Part shown: positions 27,581 to 36,308 of the stretch, in pieces
Position numbering within the stretch: position 1 is the first letter of the stretch
Layout of the letters: every line of letters begins with the position of its first letter
From: Paenibacillus sp. RC67
GTDB taxonomy: Bacteria; Bacillota; Bacilli; Paenibacillales; NBRC-103111
Assembly (NCBI RefSeq): GCF_030020805.1
Contig: NZ_CP125098.1
Coordinates: 62,001 to 126,000, forward strand
DNA length: 64,000 bases
Direction of reading: 5' to 3'
The notes under the pieces: model-generated
Told to the model about the DNA's origin: nothing
Databases searched by the model: none
Seen by the model: the letters and a program-made list of their open reading frames with translations, nothing else
Program-made: the position numbers and the translations under genes

Positions 27581-28006
27581 ATGAGTCTGAATGTCGATAA
27601 CTGTGAGCGTTGCGGAAAAATATACGTTAAAAATAACTATGGCCTGTGCGGTCAATGTCTTAAAGATATGGATCTACAGTACGAAAAATGCTTGAAATAT
27701 TTGCGTGAGCAGCGTTCTTGTTCTATTCATGAATTAAGTGAGGCAACCGAAGTTTCGGTGAAGCAGATTACAAAGTTTATTCGTGAAGGGCGTATATCCA
27801 TCAAGAACAATCCTAATATGTCTTATCACTGCGAGGTCTGCAGTACCCCAATTCGCGAACATACGATTTGTGAATCGTGCAGACAACGTTTGGCAAAGGA
27901 TGCGAGCCATATGCATGAGGACGAGCAACGGAAGCAAGCCTTGTTGGACCAGTCTAAGCGTATGTCGTTTAATATTAAGGACCGTTTGAAAGACCGGCAT
28001 AGCTAA
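27581..28006 (+). CDS. yvyF: Flagellar operon zinc-ribbon protein YvyF (TIGR03826 family)
   Basis: 141 residues. Two pairs of cysteines at the N-terminus (CERCGKIY ... CGQC), a central helix-turn-helix-like stretch (HELSEATEVSVKQITKFIRE), then another CxxC pair set (CEVCSTPIREHTICESC). This matches the flagellar-operon family that precedes flgM in Bacillus; a regulatory or assembly role is supposed. ATG 27581 has GGGGGAG 8 nt upstream. TTGAGA (27500)-16 bp-TATACT (27522) is a possible SigA promoter in the 130-bp gap after comF. Confidence 0.8.
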   Translation: MSLNVDNCERCGKIYVKNNYGLCGQCLKDMDLQYEKCLKYLREQRSCSIHELSEATEVSVKQITKFIREGRISIKNNPNMSYHCEVCSTPIREHTICESCRQRLAKDASHMHEDEQRKQALLDQSKRMSFNIKDRLKDRHS

Positions 28007-28025
28007 CGATATTCTCAATTTAATA

Positions 28026-28053
28026 TAAACTTTCTTCCTAACTCCACCGATAA
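28026..28053 (+). promoter_or_regulatory. Candidate SigD promoter of flgM
   Basis: TAAA (28026-28029), 16 bp, ACCGATAA (28046-28053), 6 of 8 to GCCGATAT. B. subtilis flgM is known to have a SigD promoter at this position. The -10 lies in the 5' arm of an inverted repeat AACTCCACCGA (28040-28050)/TCGGTGGGGTT (28070-28080) followed by ATTTTA, which may act as a weak terminator for readthrough from yvyF. Confidence 0.6.
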
Positions 28054-28110
28054 AAGTAATAACGCTTATTCGGTGGGGTTATTTTAATGAATAAAAAGAG
28101 GTGATGAGTT

Positions 28111-28383
28111 ATGAAAATAAATGGTACAAATCGGGTCGGAGCAGTCAATCAATATATGAAATCCCAGGAGGCGTATGCAGCCTCAGAGAAAGCCAAGACC
28201 AGTAAAAAGAAAGACAAAGTAGAAATTTCCAGCGAGGCGAAGGAACTATTGGAGACGCAGAATCCGGCCGCAGCCGAGAAAGCTAGAGAGAAAGTCGAAG
28301 CTTTGAAATCATCGGTAGCTGCAGGCACATACAAAGTGGATGCCAGAACGTTGGCAGAAAAGCTTTTTCCTTTTATTAAATGA
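28111..28383 (+). CDS. flgM: Anti-sigma-D factor FlgM
   Basis: 90 residues, typical. FlgM holds SigD inactive until the hook is complete. The C-terminal SigD-binding helices are visible (VEISSEAKELLETQ; ARTLAEKLFPFI); the N-terminus is lysine- and alanine-rich and likely disordered. ATG 28111 has AAGAGGTGATG upstream. It heads flgN-flgK-flgL. A SigD promoter upstream would provide the usual negative feedback. Confidence 0.9.
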   Translation: MKINGTNRVGAVNQYMKSQEAYAASEKAKTSKKKDKVEISSEAKELLETQNPAAAEKAREKVEALKSSVAAGTYKVDARTLAEKLFPFIK

Positions 28384-28407
28384 TAATTATTCTGAATACA
28401 CGGGTGG

Positions 28408-28914
28408 ATGAGCATGGCATTTGAAGCTTTGATACAGATCATGACGGCGCTGAACGACGTACACGAAAACTTACTTGAGCTGGCAGAACGGAAGAAGCAG
28501 GTGCTCATCCAGAACGATGTGGAGCAGTTAATGCAGATCGTTTCTAAGGAAAATAAGCTTGTGAAACAGATTGGTGAATTGGATCAGCAGCGGGTGGAAG
28601 CCATCGGGCAATTCATGATCGAGAAGGGTTATAAGCCCAATCCTAAGGTAACGGTAAGTGATTTGACGAAGATTATTTTTAATGTGGAAGATAAGAAAGC
28701 GCTTCTTGGAGTGCAAAAGCATTTATTGGGCAGTATTCATAGGCTTAAGGAAATGAATCAGTTGAATCAGCAATTGATTATGCAGTCATTGGCTTTCCTT
28801 GAATATTCTCTCGATCTAATTGCTGGTCCTCCAGAGGACGAATACACCTACAAGAACCCACAGCTGAATTCCTATGGCGCAAAGAGAGCTGGCATATTCG
28901 ATTCGAAAGCATAG
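28408..28914 (+). CDS. flgN: Flagellar chaperone FlgN
   Basis: 168 residues, largely helical with heptad-like hydrophobics (LIQIMTALNDVHENLLELAE; MNQLNQQLIMQSLAFLEYSL), the form expected of FlgN/YvyG, the export chaperone for hook-junction proteins FlgK and FlgL, which follow directly. ATG 28408 is used; ATG 28414 is possible, since the ribosome site GGGTGG is weak. Identification rests on both shape and position. Confidence 0.85.
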   Translation: MSMAFEALIQIMTALNDVHENLLELAERKKQVLIQNDVEQLMQIVSKENKLVKQIGELDQQRVEAIGQFMIEKGYKPNPKVTVSDLTKIIFNVEDKKALLGVQKHLLGSIHRLKEMNQLNQQLIMQSLAFLEYSLDLIAGPPEDEYTYKNPQLNSYGAKRAGIFDSKA

Positions 28915-28945
28915 TCATACAAGCGGTATGGAGGGATAAGAAAAG

Positions 28946-30523
28946 ATGCGATCTACTTTTGGTGGTATTGAGATATCTAAACGAGCTTTATTTACGCAAC
29001 AGGCGGCTCTTTCTACAACGGGACATAATATTGCTAATGCAAATACGGCTGGATATTCTCGTCAGGTCGTTAATATGGTAGCAGCTAAGCCGATCGAGGC
29101 TCCTGGACTAATGAGGAGTAATGTGCCTGGACAAATGGGACAAGGCGTTGAATTTGATTCCGTCACAAGAATACGCGAGAAATTTCTAGATGATCAATTT
29201 CACAATGAAAATAAAAGTCTGGGCAGTTGGACTGTACAGCAGGATACACTTGAGAAATTAGAAGCTATTATTAATGAACCTTCCGATTCGGGTTTACGGT
29301 CCGTCGTGGATAAATTTTGGGCTTCATGGTCTGATTTGAGTAAAGACCCGGAAAATATAACAGGTAGAAAAATTGTCCGGGAAAATGCGATGGCTATGGT
29401 TGACTCTCTAAATTTGACAAGCAGACAGTTGTCGGATTTAAATAACGATTTAACTGAAAATATTTCCGTTAAAGTAACCCAAATTAATTCTATTCTCTCA
29501 ACGGTTTCAGATTTAAATACAGAGATCAAGAGAATCGAGGGCATGGGCGATAGTGCCAATGATCTTAGAGATCAGCGAGATTTGTTGGTAGATGATCTGT
29601 CCAAGATCGTTAATATCAAAGTTACGGAAACAGATACAGGTTACAATGTAACTATGGGGAACACAGTTTTAGTAGATGGAAACACCCCAAATCCTACATC
29701 AGTAGCAGAAATAACGATTGCAGCTACATCAGGTAATTTAAATAGCGGAGAAGTGTATGGGATGATTCAATCCAGAGACCGCTATGTTGCAGATTATCAA
29801 AAGCAGCTGGATACAATGGCTAGTACGATAGCAAATGGAAAAATTTCTGTACCTATCCCCAAGGGGTCAGTTCTTCCCGAGGGAACTATCCTAAACGATA
29901 TTGTTTATACAGGTTCGGTAGAGAATCGGACTCTCAAGGATGATCTTACTGTTACGGTCAACGGGCTAAACGGTCTTCATAAGCTGGGTTATCTTAATGA
30001 TGATCCGACCAAAAAAGTAGGCGATTTTTTCACCTCCAAAGATAACGGAGCCATCACGGCATCCAATATTCAGCTTAATCCAACTATTGCGGCAGATCCG
30101 AGTAATATCGCCACATCCATGAGAACCGTTTTGAACACTAAGACCAATAAAGAAGAAGTCATAACGGGTAACAATACATTGGCTGTATTAGTTTCCCAAC
30201 TTAAAGATACGAAGTTTGATTTTAGTTCAACAGGCTCCGCGGGGTCTGTTCTACAGTCAGGTACCATCAATGACTTTCTAAGAGCGACAGTGGGACAGTT
30301 AGGGGTACAGACAACTGAGGCCAAAAGACAGGTCGATAACTCCAAATCTATTGTTGATCAGGTAGATGAGCGCAGACAGTCTGTCAGCGGTGTTTCTCTT
30401 GATGAAGAAATGGCCAACATGATCAAGTTTCAGCACGCTTATAATGCAGCCGCTAGGTCAATGACAACCTTTGATGAAATGTTGGATAAAGTTATCAATG
30501 GTATGGGTGTAGTAGGAAGATAG
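28946..30523 (+). CDS. flgK: Flagellar hook-associated protein 1 FlgK
   Basis: 525 residues. FlgK forms the first hook-filament junction ring. N-terminal bbr-like motif: GIEISKRALFTQQAALSTTG and HNIANANTAGYSRQ; C-terminal helix NMIKFQHAYNAAARSMTTFD and MLDKVINGMG. The central region is variable and beta-rich. GGAGGGATAAG lies upstream of ATG 28946. flgL follows within 25 bp. Confidence 0.95.
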   Translation: MRSTFGGIEISKRALFTQQAALSTTGHNIANANTAGYSRQVVNMVAAKPIEAPGLMRSNVPGQMGQGVEFDSVTRIREKFLDDQFHNENKSLGSWTVQQDTLEKLEAIINEPSDSGLRSVVDKFWASWSDLSKDPENITGRKIVRENAMAMVDSLNLTSRQLSDLNNDLTENISVKVTQINSILSTVSDLNTEIKRIEGMGDSANDLRDQRDLLVDDLSKIVNIKVTETDTGYNVTMGNTVLVDGNTPNPTSVAEITIAATSGNLNSGEVYGMIQSRDRYVADYQKQLDTMASTIANGKISVPIPKGSVLPEGTILNDIVYTGSVENRTLKDDLTVTVNGLNGLHKLGYLNDDPTKKVGDFFTSKDNGAITASNIQLNPTIAADPSNIATSMRTVLNTKTNKEEVITGNNTLAVLVSQLKDTKFDFSSTGSAGSVLQSGTINDFLRATVGQLGVQTTEAKRQVDNSKSIVDQVDERRQSVSGVSLDEEMANMIKFQHAYNAAARSMTTFDEMLDKVINGMGVVGR

Positions 30524-30546
30524 TAGTCAAATGAGGAGGGGTTATC

Positions 30547-31443
30547 ATGGCGCTTAGAGTTACCCAAAGCATGATGAGTATGCAGCTTATAAGAAATTTA
30601 AATACCAATACTATGCGTATGGATAGTATGCAAGAGCAAATGTCAACAGGCCACAGAATTAATAGACCTTCAGACGATCCTGTGGGCATTACTTATTCCT
30701 TACGGTATCGCAGTGAGCTGGATGCGAATGATCAATATATCAAAAATGTGGATACATCAAATTCATGGCTTGATTTTAACGATACGATGCTAGATCAGGT
30801 GGATCAAATATTTCTAAGAGCTACGGACTTGGCAACTCAAGGGGCTAATGGAACCAATTCACAAGCAGCTTTGAACAGTATCAAAAGCGAAGTGGATGAA
30901 TTATACAAACAATTAGTCACCATAGGAAACAGTAAGTTGAATGGCAAGTTTGTTTTTAACGGCCAAACCACAGACCGAGCGCCGTATACAGAGAAAGATG
31001 CGGAAAAAGAATTAACCGATCCTTATCAGGTTGCGTTTGAGGTCGGAGCGGGTATTAAGTTACCGGTTAATCTTACGGGGAATGATTTTTTTGGATCTCC
31101 AACTGACCCTGACAATGCTTTCCTAATTTTGAAACAATTGAGCCTAGATCTGGGACAAGGTAATACTACCGGTGTGTCATCCGCGCTCGATAAAATAAGC
31201 ACAAGAATGAACAGTATTGTCTCGACTCGCTCTGAGATAGGCGCCAGAGTTAATCGGCTGGAGCTTGTTGAAAACCGTTTAAAGGACATTGGCCTTAATA
31301 TTGAAGGGCTTCAGTCCAAAGTCGAAGATGCTGACTACAGCAAACTCATGGTAGATTCTAAGGTAAACGAAAATATTTACCAGGCCTCATTGTCTGTAGG
31401 CGCAAAAATAATTTCCCCAACTTTAGTTGACTTCTTACGCTAA
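30547..31443 (+). CDS. flgL: Flagellar hook-associated protein 3 FlgL
   Basis: 298 residues. FlgL forms the second junction ring under flagellin. Flagellin-like N-terminus (RVTQSMMSMQLIRNLNTNTM, then MSTGHRINRPSDDPVGITYS) and C-terminus (VNENIYQASLSVGAKIISPT). GAGGAGGGGTT precedes ATG 30547. In the flgK-flgL-yviE-fliW-csrA transcript. Confidence 0.95.
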   Translation: MALRVTQSMMSMQLIRNLNTNTMRMDSMQEQMSTGHRINRPSDDPVGITYSLRYRSELDANDQYIKNVDTSNSWLDFNDTMLDQVDQIFLRATDLATQGANGTNSQAALNSIKSEVDELYKQLVTIGNSKLNGKFVFNGQTTDRAPYTEKDAEKELTDPYQVAFEVGAGIKLPVNLTGNDFFGSPTDPDNAFLILKQLSLDLGQGNTTGVSSALDKISTRMNSIVSTRSEIGARVNRLELVENRLKDIGLNIEGLQSKVEDADYSKLMVDSKVNENIYQASLSVGAKIISPTLVDFLR

Positions 31444-31457
31444 AAGGAGGTAATGGT

Positions 31458-32030
31458 TTGATTCCATTCCCCCAGATCGACATACGCCAGCAATTTGGTA
31501 GAATTGGTATCGATGCGGATTTAGGACATTATGAAATTCATCAGTCTAAGGCAACTTTAGACATACAAACTACTCCATCCCAATACGAGGTTAGTTCACC
31601 TCTAGGCGAGCTCTATGTTGATCAAGACAGGGCATGGAGTGCTTTAAACGGGGGTAAACTATCTGAATTTTCCAACCGGATATATTCACAGATGGACGGT
31701 ATCCTATTGCAGGCGATAGCTAAGATCGTGCAGGATGGAAACCGCATGGCTGCACTTAACGTTCCTGGTAATCCATTAGCTGATATTGCTTTTGAGAAGG
31801 CCTTCCAACCCCAGCCTTCTATTGAGTATATGGGGGAAGCTTCCTATGATAATGTAGATATAGAATACATACCTCATAAACCGGAAATTCAATTTATAGA
31901 AGGAAAGTTGAATATTCAGAGTCAAGTGAATAAGCCGGACATCAATTATGTGCGAGGAAAGTTGAATATTTATATGGATCAGTATCCCAAATTGGATATC
32001 ACACCACCAGTTATTGATACGAAACTTTAA
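31458..32030 (+). CDS. DUF6470 family protein (YviE-like)
   Basis: 190 residues with no signal peptide or membrane segment. It contains short repeated strands of the form (Y/F)-(V/I)-x-G-K-L-N-I (IQFIEGKLNIQSQVNKPDIN, then VRGKLNIYMD) near the C-terminus. It occupies the position of yviE between flgL and fliW in B. subtilis, and families here are annotated DUF6470. TTG start 31458 follows AAAGGAGGT by 9 nt. Function unknown; linkage suggests a flagellar part. Confidence 0.75.
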   Translation: MIPFPQIDIRQQFGRIGIDADLGHYEIHQSKATLDIQTTPSQYEVSSPLGELYVDQDRAWSALNGGKLSEFSNRIYSQMDGILLQAIAKIVQDGNRMAALNVPGNPLADIAFEKAFQPQPSIEYMGEASYDNVDIEYIPHKPEIQFIEGKLNIQSQVNKPDINYVRGKLNIYMDQYPKLDITPPVIDTKL

Positions 32031-32132
32031 AAATTGCTAACTATGGATTGTTATAATCTATAGTTTTTGTTTTTTTATAAGAACAATGATAATTTATAAA
32101 AGATAAGGCCAAAATGGAAAGGAATGTTCCTA

Positions 32133-32564
32133 ATGATACTTGACTCTTCAAGGCTCGGCAAAATTACTATTGATGAAAAGGAAATCATTCAGTTTCCGAC
32201 AGGAATCCCGGGATTCGAGGAATTGAAAAAGTATGTGATCATTAATCCTGACACCGATTTACCTTTGTTCTACTTACAATCTGTAGAAAATCCAGAGCTT
32301 TCCTTTATTGTTATAGACCCATTCATATTTGAACCAAGCTATGAGTTCGTTTTACCGGATTTGGCAAGAGAAGAGCTAAAGGCATACATTGAACAGGACA
32401 TTGTGGTATGGAGTATCGTTTCGGTTCGGGATGACTTCCAAAATGCAACTCATAACTTGTTGGCCCCATTGGTTATAAATATGAAAGAACGGTTGGGGAA
32501 ACAAGTTATTCTACAAAATACTTCTTACAAAACCAGACATAGGTTATTTGTTACTAATGGATAA
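32133..32564 (+). CDS. fliW: Flagellar assembly factor FliW
   Basis: 143 residues. FliW binds flagellin in the cytoplasm and, when freed by flagellin export, binds CsrA and lifts its repression of hag. Signatures: FPTGIPGFEELKKYVIIN, LPLFYLQSVENPELSFIVID and LLAPLVINMKERLGKQVILQ. Start ATG 32133 is preferred over 32124 because GAAAGGA then sits 9 nt away. csrA and hag follow. Confidence 0.93.
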   Translation: MILDSSRLGKITIDEKEIIQFPTGIPGFEELKKYVIINPDTDLPLFYLQSVENPELSFIVIDPFIFEPSYEFVLPDLAREELKAYIEQDIVVWSIVSVRDDFQNATHNLLAPLVINMKERLGKQVILQNTSYKTRHRLFVTNG

Positions 32565-32594
32565 GGAAGACAATGAATAGAGAGGTGAATATCT

Positions 32595-32834
32595 ATGCTG
32601 GTTTTATCGAGAAAAAAAGGCGAATCGTTAATGATAGGTGATCAAATAGAGATCATAGTTCTGGCTGCCGAAGGCGATACGATTAAATTAGGAATCAAGG
32701 CGCCTAGAAATATCGAGGTTTTGCGGAAAGAAGTATATGAATTAATACAGCAATCGAATGCAGAAGCTTCTAAAAATGAGATCAATATAGCTAAATTAAG
32801 TGATATGATTAAAAAACGGGGTAATCGGGAGTAA
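32595..32834 (+). CDS. csrA: Translational repressor CsrA
   Basis: 79 residues. CsrA dimers bind GGA motifs in mRNA leaders. The start MLVLSRKKGESLMIGDQIEI and the GLU-rich middle IKLGIKAPRNIEVLRKEVYE are the conserved RNA-binding protein core. GAGAGGTGAA precedes ATG 32595. Its likely target, the hag leader, is 160 nt downstream. Confidence 0.96.
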   Translation: MLVLSRKKGESLMIGDQIEIIVLAAEGDTIKLGIKAPRNIEVLRKEVYELIQQSNAEASKNEINIAKLSDMIKKRGNRE

Positions 32835-32913
32835 ATCAGATGTAATACTGAGTAAATTGGTTCTTAATAACGATTTTTGTCTATTTAATGTCCAAAATGG
32901 ACATTTTAAGGTC

Positions 32914-32941
32914 TACAATCGAGCGAAGAATTCAACGATAT
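32914..32941 (+). promoter_or_regulatory. Weak SigD-like promoter of hag
   Basis: TACA (32914-32917), 16 bp, AACGATAT (32934-32941), 6 of 8 to GCCGATAT. It keeps the 16-bp spacing of the stronger sites in this window; predicted start is near 32949. A hag SigD promoter is expected from Bacillus. Upstream an inverted repeat AATGTCC (32887-32893)/GGACATT (32899-32905) lies between csrA and the promoter. Confidence 0.45.
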
Positions 32942-32950
32942 ATATATCAA

Positions 32951-32984
32951 GCGGTTCATTAGGATCGGCCGAGCTAAGAACCGC
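32951..32984 (+). repeat. 5' stem-loop of the hag leader
   Basis: GCGGTTC (32951-32957) and GAACCGC (32978-32984) form a perfect 7-bp stem, extended by TTAG/CTAA above one bulged A, around an 11-nt loop containing GGCC. It would be the very 5' end of hag mRNA if the promoter call is right, consistent with a stabilising structure. Confidence 0.6.
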
Positions 32985-32994
32985 ACAAAATTTC

Positions 32995-33030
32995 AACCTG
33001 CAAGGAAGCAGGTTCTCACTTCAAGGAGGA
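32995..33030 (+). promoter_or_regulatory. Probable CsrA-binding sites in the hag leader (hairpin plus Shine-Dalgarno)
   Basis: AACCTGC (32995-33001) and GCAGGTT (33008-33014) form a perfect 7-bp stem presenting AAGGAA as a six-base loop, the ideal CsrA ligand. A second GGA lies in the Shine-Dalgarno TCAAGGAGGA (33021-33030), 9 nt before ATG. The two GGA cores are 21 nt apart, within reach of one CsrA dimer. This copies the known two-site logic of B. subtilis hag. Confidence 0.7.
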
Positions 33031-33038
33031 AGAAAACA

Positions 33039-33809
33039 ATGATTATCAATCACAATATGAACGCATTGAACACTCATCGTCAAATGGGTCTTAACAACGT
33101 AAATGCCGGCAAAAACATGGAAAAATTGTCTTCAGGTCTTCGCATTAACCGTGCAGCAGACGATGCAGCTGGTTTGTCCATCTCCGAAAAAATGCGCGGT
33201 CAAATCCGTTCCATGGAGCAATCTCAACGTAATGCTCAAGACGGTATCTCATTGGTTCAAACAGCTGAAGGCGCTTTGACTGAAGTTAGTGATATGCTCG
33301 TTCGTATGAAAGAGTTGCACACTCAAAGAGCAAACGGTACATATAACTCAACTGATCAAGCTAACATTGATGAAGAATTGACAGCTTTGACATCTGAAAT
33401 TGCAAATATCGGTAAGAACACGAAATTTAATGATATTGCATTGCTGGATGGTCAATTGGACATCAAAATTCAAATCAATCATACATCTACCGACACAACA
33501 GATATCAAAATGGGTACAGATATTTCAGCAATTGCACCAGCTGACTTGGATGCAACTACAAGTTCTATCGATGATGTAGCTAAAGTACGCGCTCAACTGG
33601 GTGCTCTTCAAAACCGTTTGGAGCATACTTCCAACAACTTGGGTACTACAACTGAGAACCTGACTGCAGCTGAATCCCGTATCCGTGATACCGATATGGC
33701 TAAAGAAATGGTGAATTTGACGAAGAACAACATTCTTCTTCAAGCTTCCCAAGCTATGCTTGCTCAAGCAAATCAACAACCACAAGGCGTATTGTCCTTG
33801 CTTCGTTAA
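33039..33809 (+). CDS. hag: Flagellin
   Basis: 256 residues: a short flagellin with D0/D1 helices and almost no outer domain. N-terminus MIINHNMNALNTHRQMGLNN, ...SSGLRINRAADDAAGLSISE; C-terminus LTAAESRIRDTDMAKEMVNL and the terminal QANQQPQGVLSLLR. Biased, high-expression codons. Expression is likely set by a SigD promoter, CsrA and FliW. A glycosyltransferase-TPR gene follows directly, so the few central Ser/Thr residues (residues ~150-175) may be glycosylated; that is inference. Confidence 0.97.
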   Translation: MIINHNMNALNTHRQMGLNNVNAGKNMEKLSSGLRINRAADDAAGLSISEKMRGQIRSMEQSQRNAQDGISLVQTAEGALTEVSDMLVRMKELHTQRANGTYNSTDQANIDEELTALTSEIANIGKNTKFNDIALLDGQLDIKIQINHTSTDTTDIKMGTDISAIAPADLDATTSSIDDVAKVRAQLGALQNRLEHTSNNLGTTTENLTAAESRIRDTDMAKEMVNLTKNNILLQASQAMLAQANQQPQGVLSLLR

Positions 33810-33822
33810 TCTTAAGCTACTT

Positions 33823-33857
33823 AAAGACTTCAGAACTCGTTCTGAAGTCTTTTTTTC
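33823..33857 (+). terminator. Terminator after hag
   Basis: AAAGACTTCAGAA and TTCTGAAGTCTTT form a perfect 13-bp stem with CTCG loop, followed by TTTTTT. Confidence 0.92.
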
Positions 33858-33913
33858 TAGGTTAGGACAGGAAAAAAGTAGTTCCAATTTGCTATAGTTA
33901 AGAGGGAATAAGG

Positions 33914-35809
33914 ATGAAAAGGCATACGATTTCATTGTGCATGATAGTGAAGAATGAAGAAAAATATTTGGAAAAATGCCTCAACAGTGTTAAAGGTGTG
34001 ATTGACGAATTAATTATAGTGGATACGGGGTCAACAGATAGAACACTCGAAATTGCTATTCATTACAAGGCGAAGATTTTCAATTTCGAGTGGACTCACG
34101 ATTTTGCGGCAGCACGAAACTACTCAATCCAACAAGCCTCTTGTGATTATATCTTGCAACTAGATGCAGATGAATACTTTGATGAAAATATTGATTTGCA
34201 AAAGGACCTAAAGGATGAAAATGACTATTATAGTATGAGGATTAAAAATTATAACTCGGATGGCGGAGCCCACTATCATGAGGCTATTCGTTTGTTTAAA
34301 CGAAATAGAGGACTTTATTATGAAGGTAAATTGCATGAGCACTTAAACATTCTTAATAACAGTGGGCTAATAGGGGGAAAGACTAAGTCCTATATTAATC
34401 ACACAGGGTATTTGAAAGACATAGTTCAAGAAAAAGGGAAACTTGAGCGGAATCTACTTATCATGGAAGAGGAGCTTAAGGACAACCCGTCTCCATACAA
34501 TTTATACAATATGGGGAAAGTCTTTATGACTCAGAATCAGTATGAAAAGGCATTGGATTATTTTAAGAAATCTTACGAAAAAGCTGACAATATGTCATAT
34601 GTGTATCAGTTATTTCTATATATGTTGTCATGTTATCGAAACCTTAGTCGATTCGAAGAAGGAATATCACTTGCAAATATCCTTATAAGGAGGCAACCAC
34701 GGTACATTGATTTCTACTATGAGCAAGGAAGGCTTTTTGAGCAGGCTGGTTATATCCAAGATGCTGAGGCTTTGTATAAGAAGTGCATAAGTGGGGATGA
34801 ATGGCCCGAGAGAACTGCTAAAGAAGGCGTGAGTGGATATTTATCTTATTATCGATTGGCTTGTTTATACGGTAAACAAGGTAAGATCGGAGAGGCGTTC
34901 GACTATGCCTTTTTATCATTAACTAATAATAGAACCTATTTACCCGCTCTTAGGTTATATTTTAAATTAATGCTAAAAGCAAATATAAATAATGAAGAAG
35001 TGGCCTCACATTTGAATCAACTATATGCAGGAAACGGAAAAGAAGATATTAAAGGTCTGCTCATGGCAATTTATGAAGTGCGTCACCCTTTAATGGCCTT
35101 ATATTTTAAGGAAGGGGGACATACAGAACTAGATAGGGATATAAGAGCTACTGTACAGATGTATAACAAAGACTATGAAGCATCACTTAGAAACTGGCTA
35201 GAACTTCCCCAAATAAAATCAGACAATACAATTGATGTCTTAACTCTTTCTTTAATCCTTAAAGACACTCAATTATTAGATAAATGCAGGGGTACATATA
35301 ACGTGAACCACAAGGACCTACAACTCCTTGTAAACATTGTACAACGGATACCCGCTATAGAATCATTGGAAAGCTGTTGGCTAGAAACTGTTTTATTACA
35401 AATTTCGGAGCAGTTGTTTATCCTAAATGAATTTGAAACATTCGAATTCGTATCGTCATATATATTGAAATGTTCACTAACGGCTAAGCTTGAGTTAGCA
35501 AGATTGCTGTTAGAGTACGGATTTATTGATACGGCTGCTGAATTGATGCTCGATAAGTATAAAGAGGATCCGGAAAACCCTGAACTGAACCATTTGTTGG
35601 GGAGTATTTACATGAATGTAAGTAATTATGATGAGGCCGTTCATTATTTGCAGCAGCTAGTAAAATCTAGAGATGATTATTCCGCTTTTGAGTCTCTCTA
35701 TCGATGTTATTTGGGCCTAAATGATGTAAGTAATGCCAAACGAATTGCATTGGAAATGAAAAAGAAATTTCCATTATCCCCAACGGTACTAGCGTTCCAA
35801 ACTTTTTAA
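33914..35809 (+). CDS. Family-2 glycosyltransferase with C-terminal TPR repeats, between hag and flaG
   Basis: 631 residues. Residues ~1-240 are a GT-A domain: ISLCMIVKNEEKYLEKCLNS, IIVDTGSTDRTLEIA, LQLDADEYFDE (DxD-type metal site) and the HEAIRLFKRNRGLYYEGKLH acceptor region, as in SunS-like and other TPR glycosyltransferases. From ~195 on are helical repeats with TPR signatures (YNMGKVFMTQNQYEKALDYF; NHLLGSIYMNVSNYDEAVHY). Family members modify proteins such as bacteriocins and flagellins. Sitting between hag and flaG makes flagellin the natural candidate substrate. It has its own ribosome site (AGAGGGAATAAGG) and is AT-rich. Substrate and sugar are not shown. Confidence 0.85.
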   Translation: MKRHTISLCMIVKNEEKYLEKCLNSVKGVIDELIIVDTGSTDRTLEIAIHYKAKIFNFEWTHDFAAARNYSIQQASCDYILQLDADEYFDENIDLQKDLKDENDYYSMRIKNYNSDGGAHYHEAIRLFKRNRGLYYEGKLHEHLNILNNSGLIGGKTKSYINHTGYLKDIVQEKGKLERNLLIMEEELKDNPSPYNLYNMGKVFMTQNQYEKALDYFKKSYEKADNMSYVYQLFLYMLSCYRNLSRFEEGISLANILIRRQPRYIDFYYEQGRLFEQAGYIQDAEALYKKCISGDEWPERTAKEGVSGYLSYYRLACLYGKQGKIGEAFDYAFLSLTNNRTYLPALRLYFKLMLKANINNEEVASHLNQLYAGNGKEDIKGLLMAIYEVRHPLMALYFKEGGHTELDRDIRATVQMYNKDYEASLRNWLELPQIKSDNTIDVLTLSLILKDTQLLDKCRGTYNVNHKDLQLLVNIVQRIPAIESLESCWLETVLLQISEQLFILNEFETFEFVSSYILKCSLTAKLELARLLLEYGFIDTAAELMLDKYKEDPENPELNHLLGSIYMNVSNYDEAVHYLQQLVKSRDDYSAFESLYRCYLGLNDVSNAKRIALEMKKKFPLSPTVLAFQTF

Positions 35810-35838
35810 TAAGTCAGTTATAATTGTCAATTTGCCTC

Positions 35839-35866
35839 TAATGTAAATGAAACAACCGACCGATAT
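35839..35866 (+). promoter_or_regulatory. Candidate SigD promoter of flaG-fliD-fliS-fliT
   Basis: TAAT (35839-35842), 16 bp, ACCGATAT (35859-35866), 7 of 8 to GCCGATAT. B. subtilis has a SigD promoter here. Start predicted near 35873, about 32 nt before flaG. Confidence 0.55.
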
Positions 35867-35904
35867 ATTAATTAAAACTATGTGATTTCGGAGGTGTTCT
35901 TTTT

Positions 35905-36291
35905 ATGGCATCAGAAATTTCGATTAGTGGATCAGGTACCTCTGTCCAATCGGTAATAAAAGAAGCAATTGCGGTGAAAAGCACGCGGCAAGATACCGGG
36001 GTAGTCCATGCAACCAACTCGAAGGAACTACAGATGGCTGAACTGCAAGGGGCACGAGTTACTACTGGAGATGAACAAATAGTTCGGGCTATCGAGCGTG
36101 CATTTAAGGCTATTCAAGGCCCTAATACAACTGTTGAAGTTTCAGTCCATGAACAAACGAAACAGATCATGGTAAAAGTACTTGATCAGGACACGGGTAA
36201 AATTATTCGTGAAGTACCACCTGAGAAAATATTGGATCTTGTTGCTAACATGATGCAAGTAGCGGGACTTTTAGTGGATGAACGCAGGTAA
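35905..36291 (+). CDS. flaG: Flagellar protein FlaG
   Basis: 128 residues. The C-terminal FlaG domain is clear: VSVHEQTKQIMVKVLDQDTG and IIREVPPEKILDLVANMM. The N-terminus is short and probably disordered. FlaG affects filament length. GGAGGTG precedes ATG 35905 and fliD follows 17 bp after the stop. Confidence 0.9.
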   Translation: MASEISISGSGTSVQSVIKEAIAVKSTRQDTGVVHATNSKELQMAELQGARVTTGDEQIVRAIERAFKAIQGPNTTVEVSVHEQTKQIMVKVLDQDTGKIIREVPPEKILDLVANMMQVAGLLVDERR

Positions 36292-36308
36292 AAAACGGAG
36301 GTGGAGTC

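Noticed and set aside
28040..28086. Dedicated terminator between yvyF and flgM
   Set aside because: The hairpin has a poor T-run and its 5' arm contains the SigD -10 of flgM; I kept the promoter and mention the hairpin only as possible readthrough control.
32857..33042. 61-codon ORF in the hag leader
   Set aside because: It spans the hag promoter and the leader hairpins and overlaps the hag start; no ribosome site.
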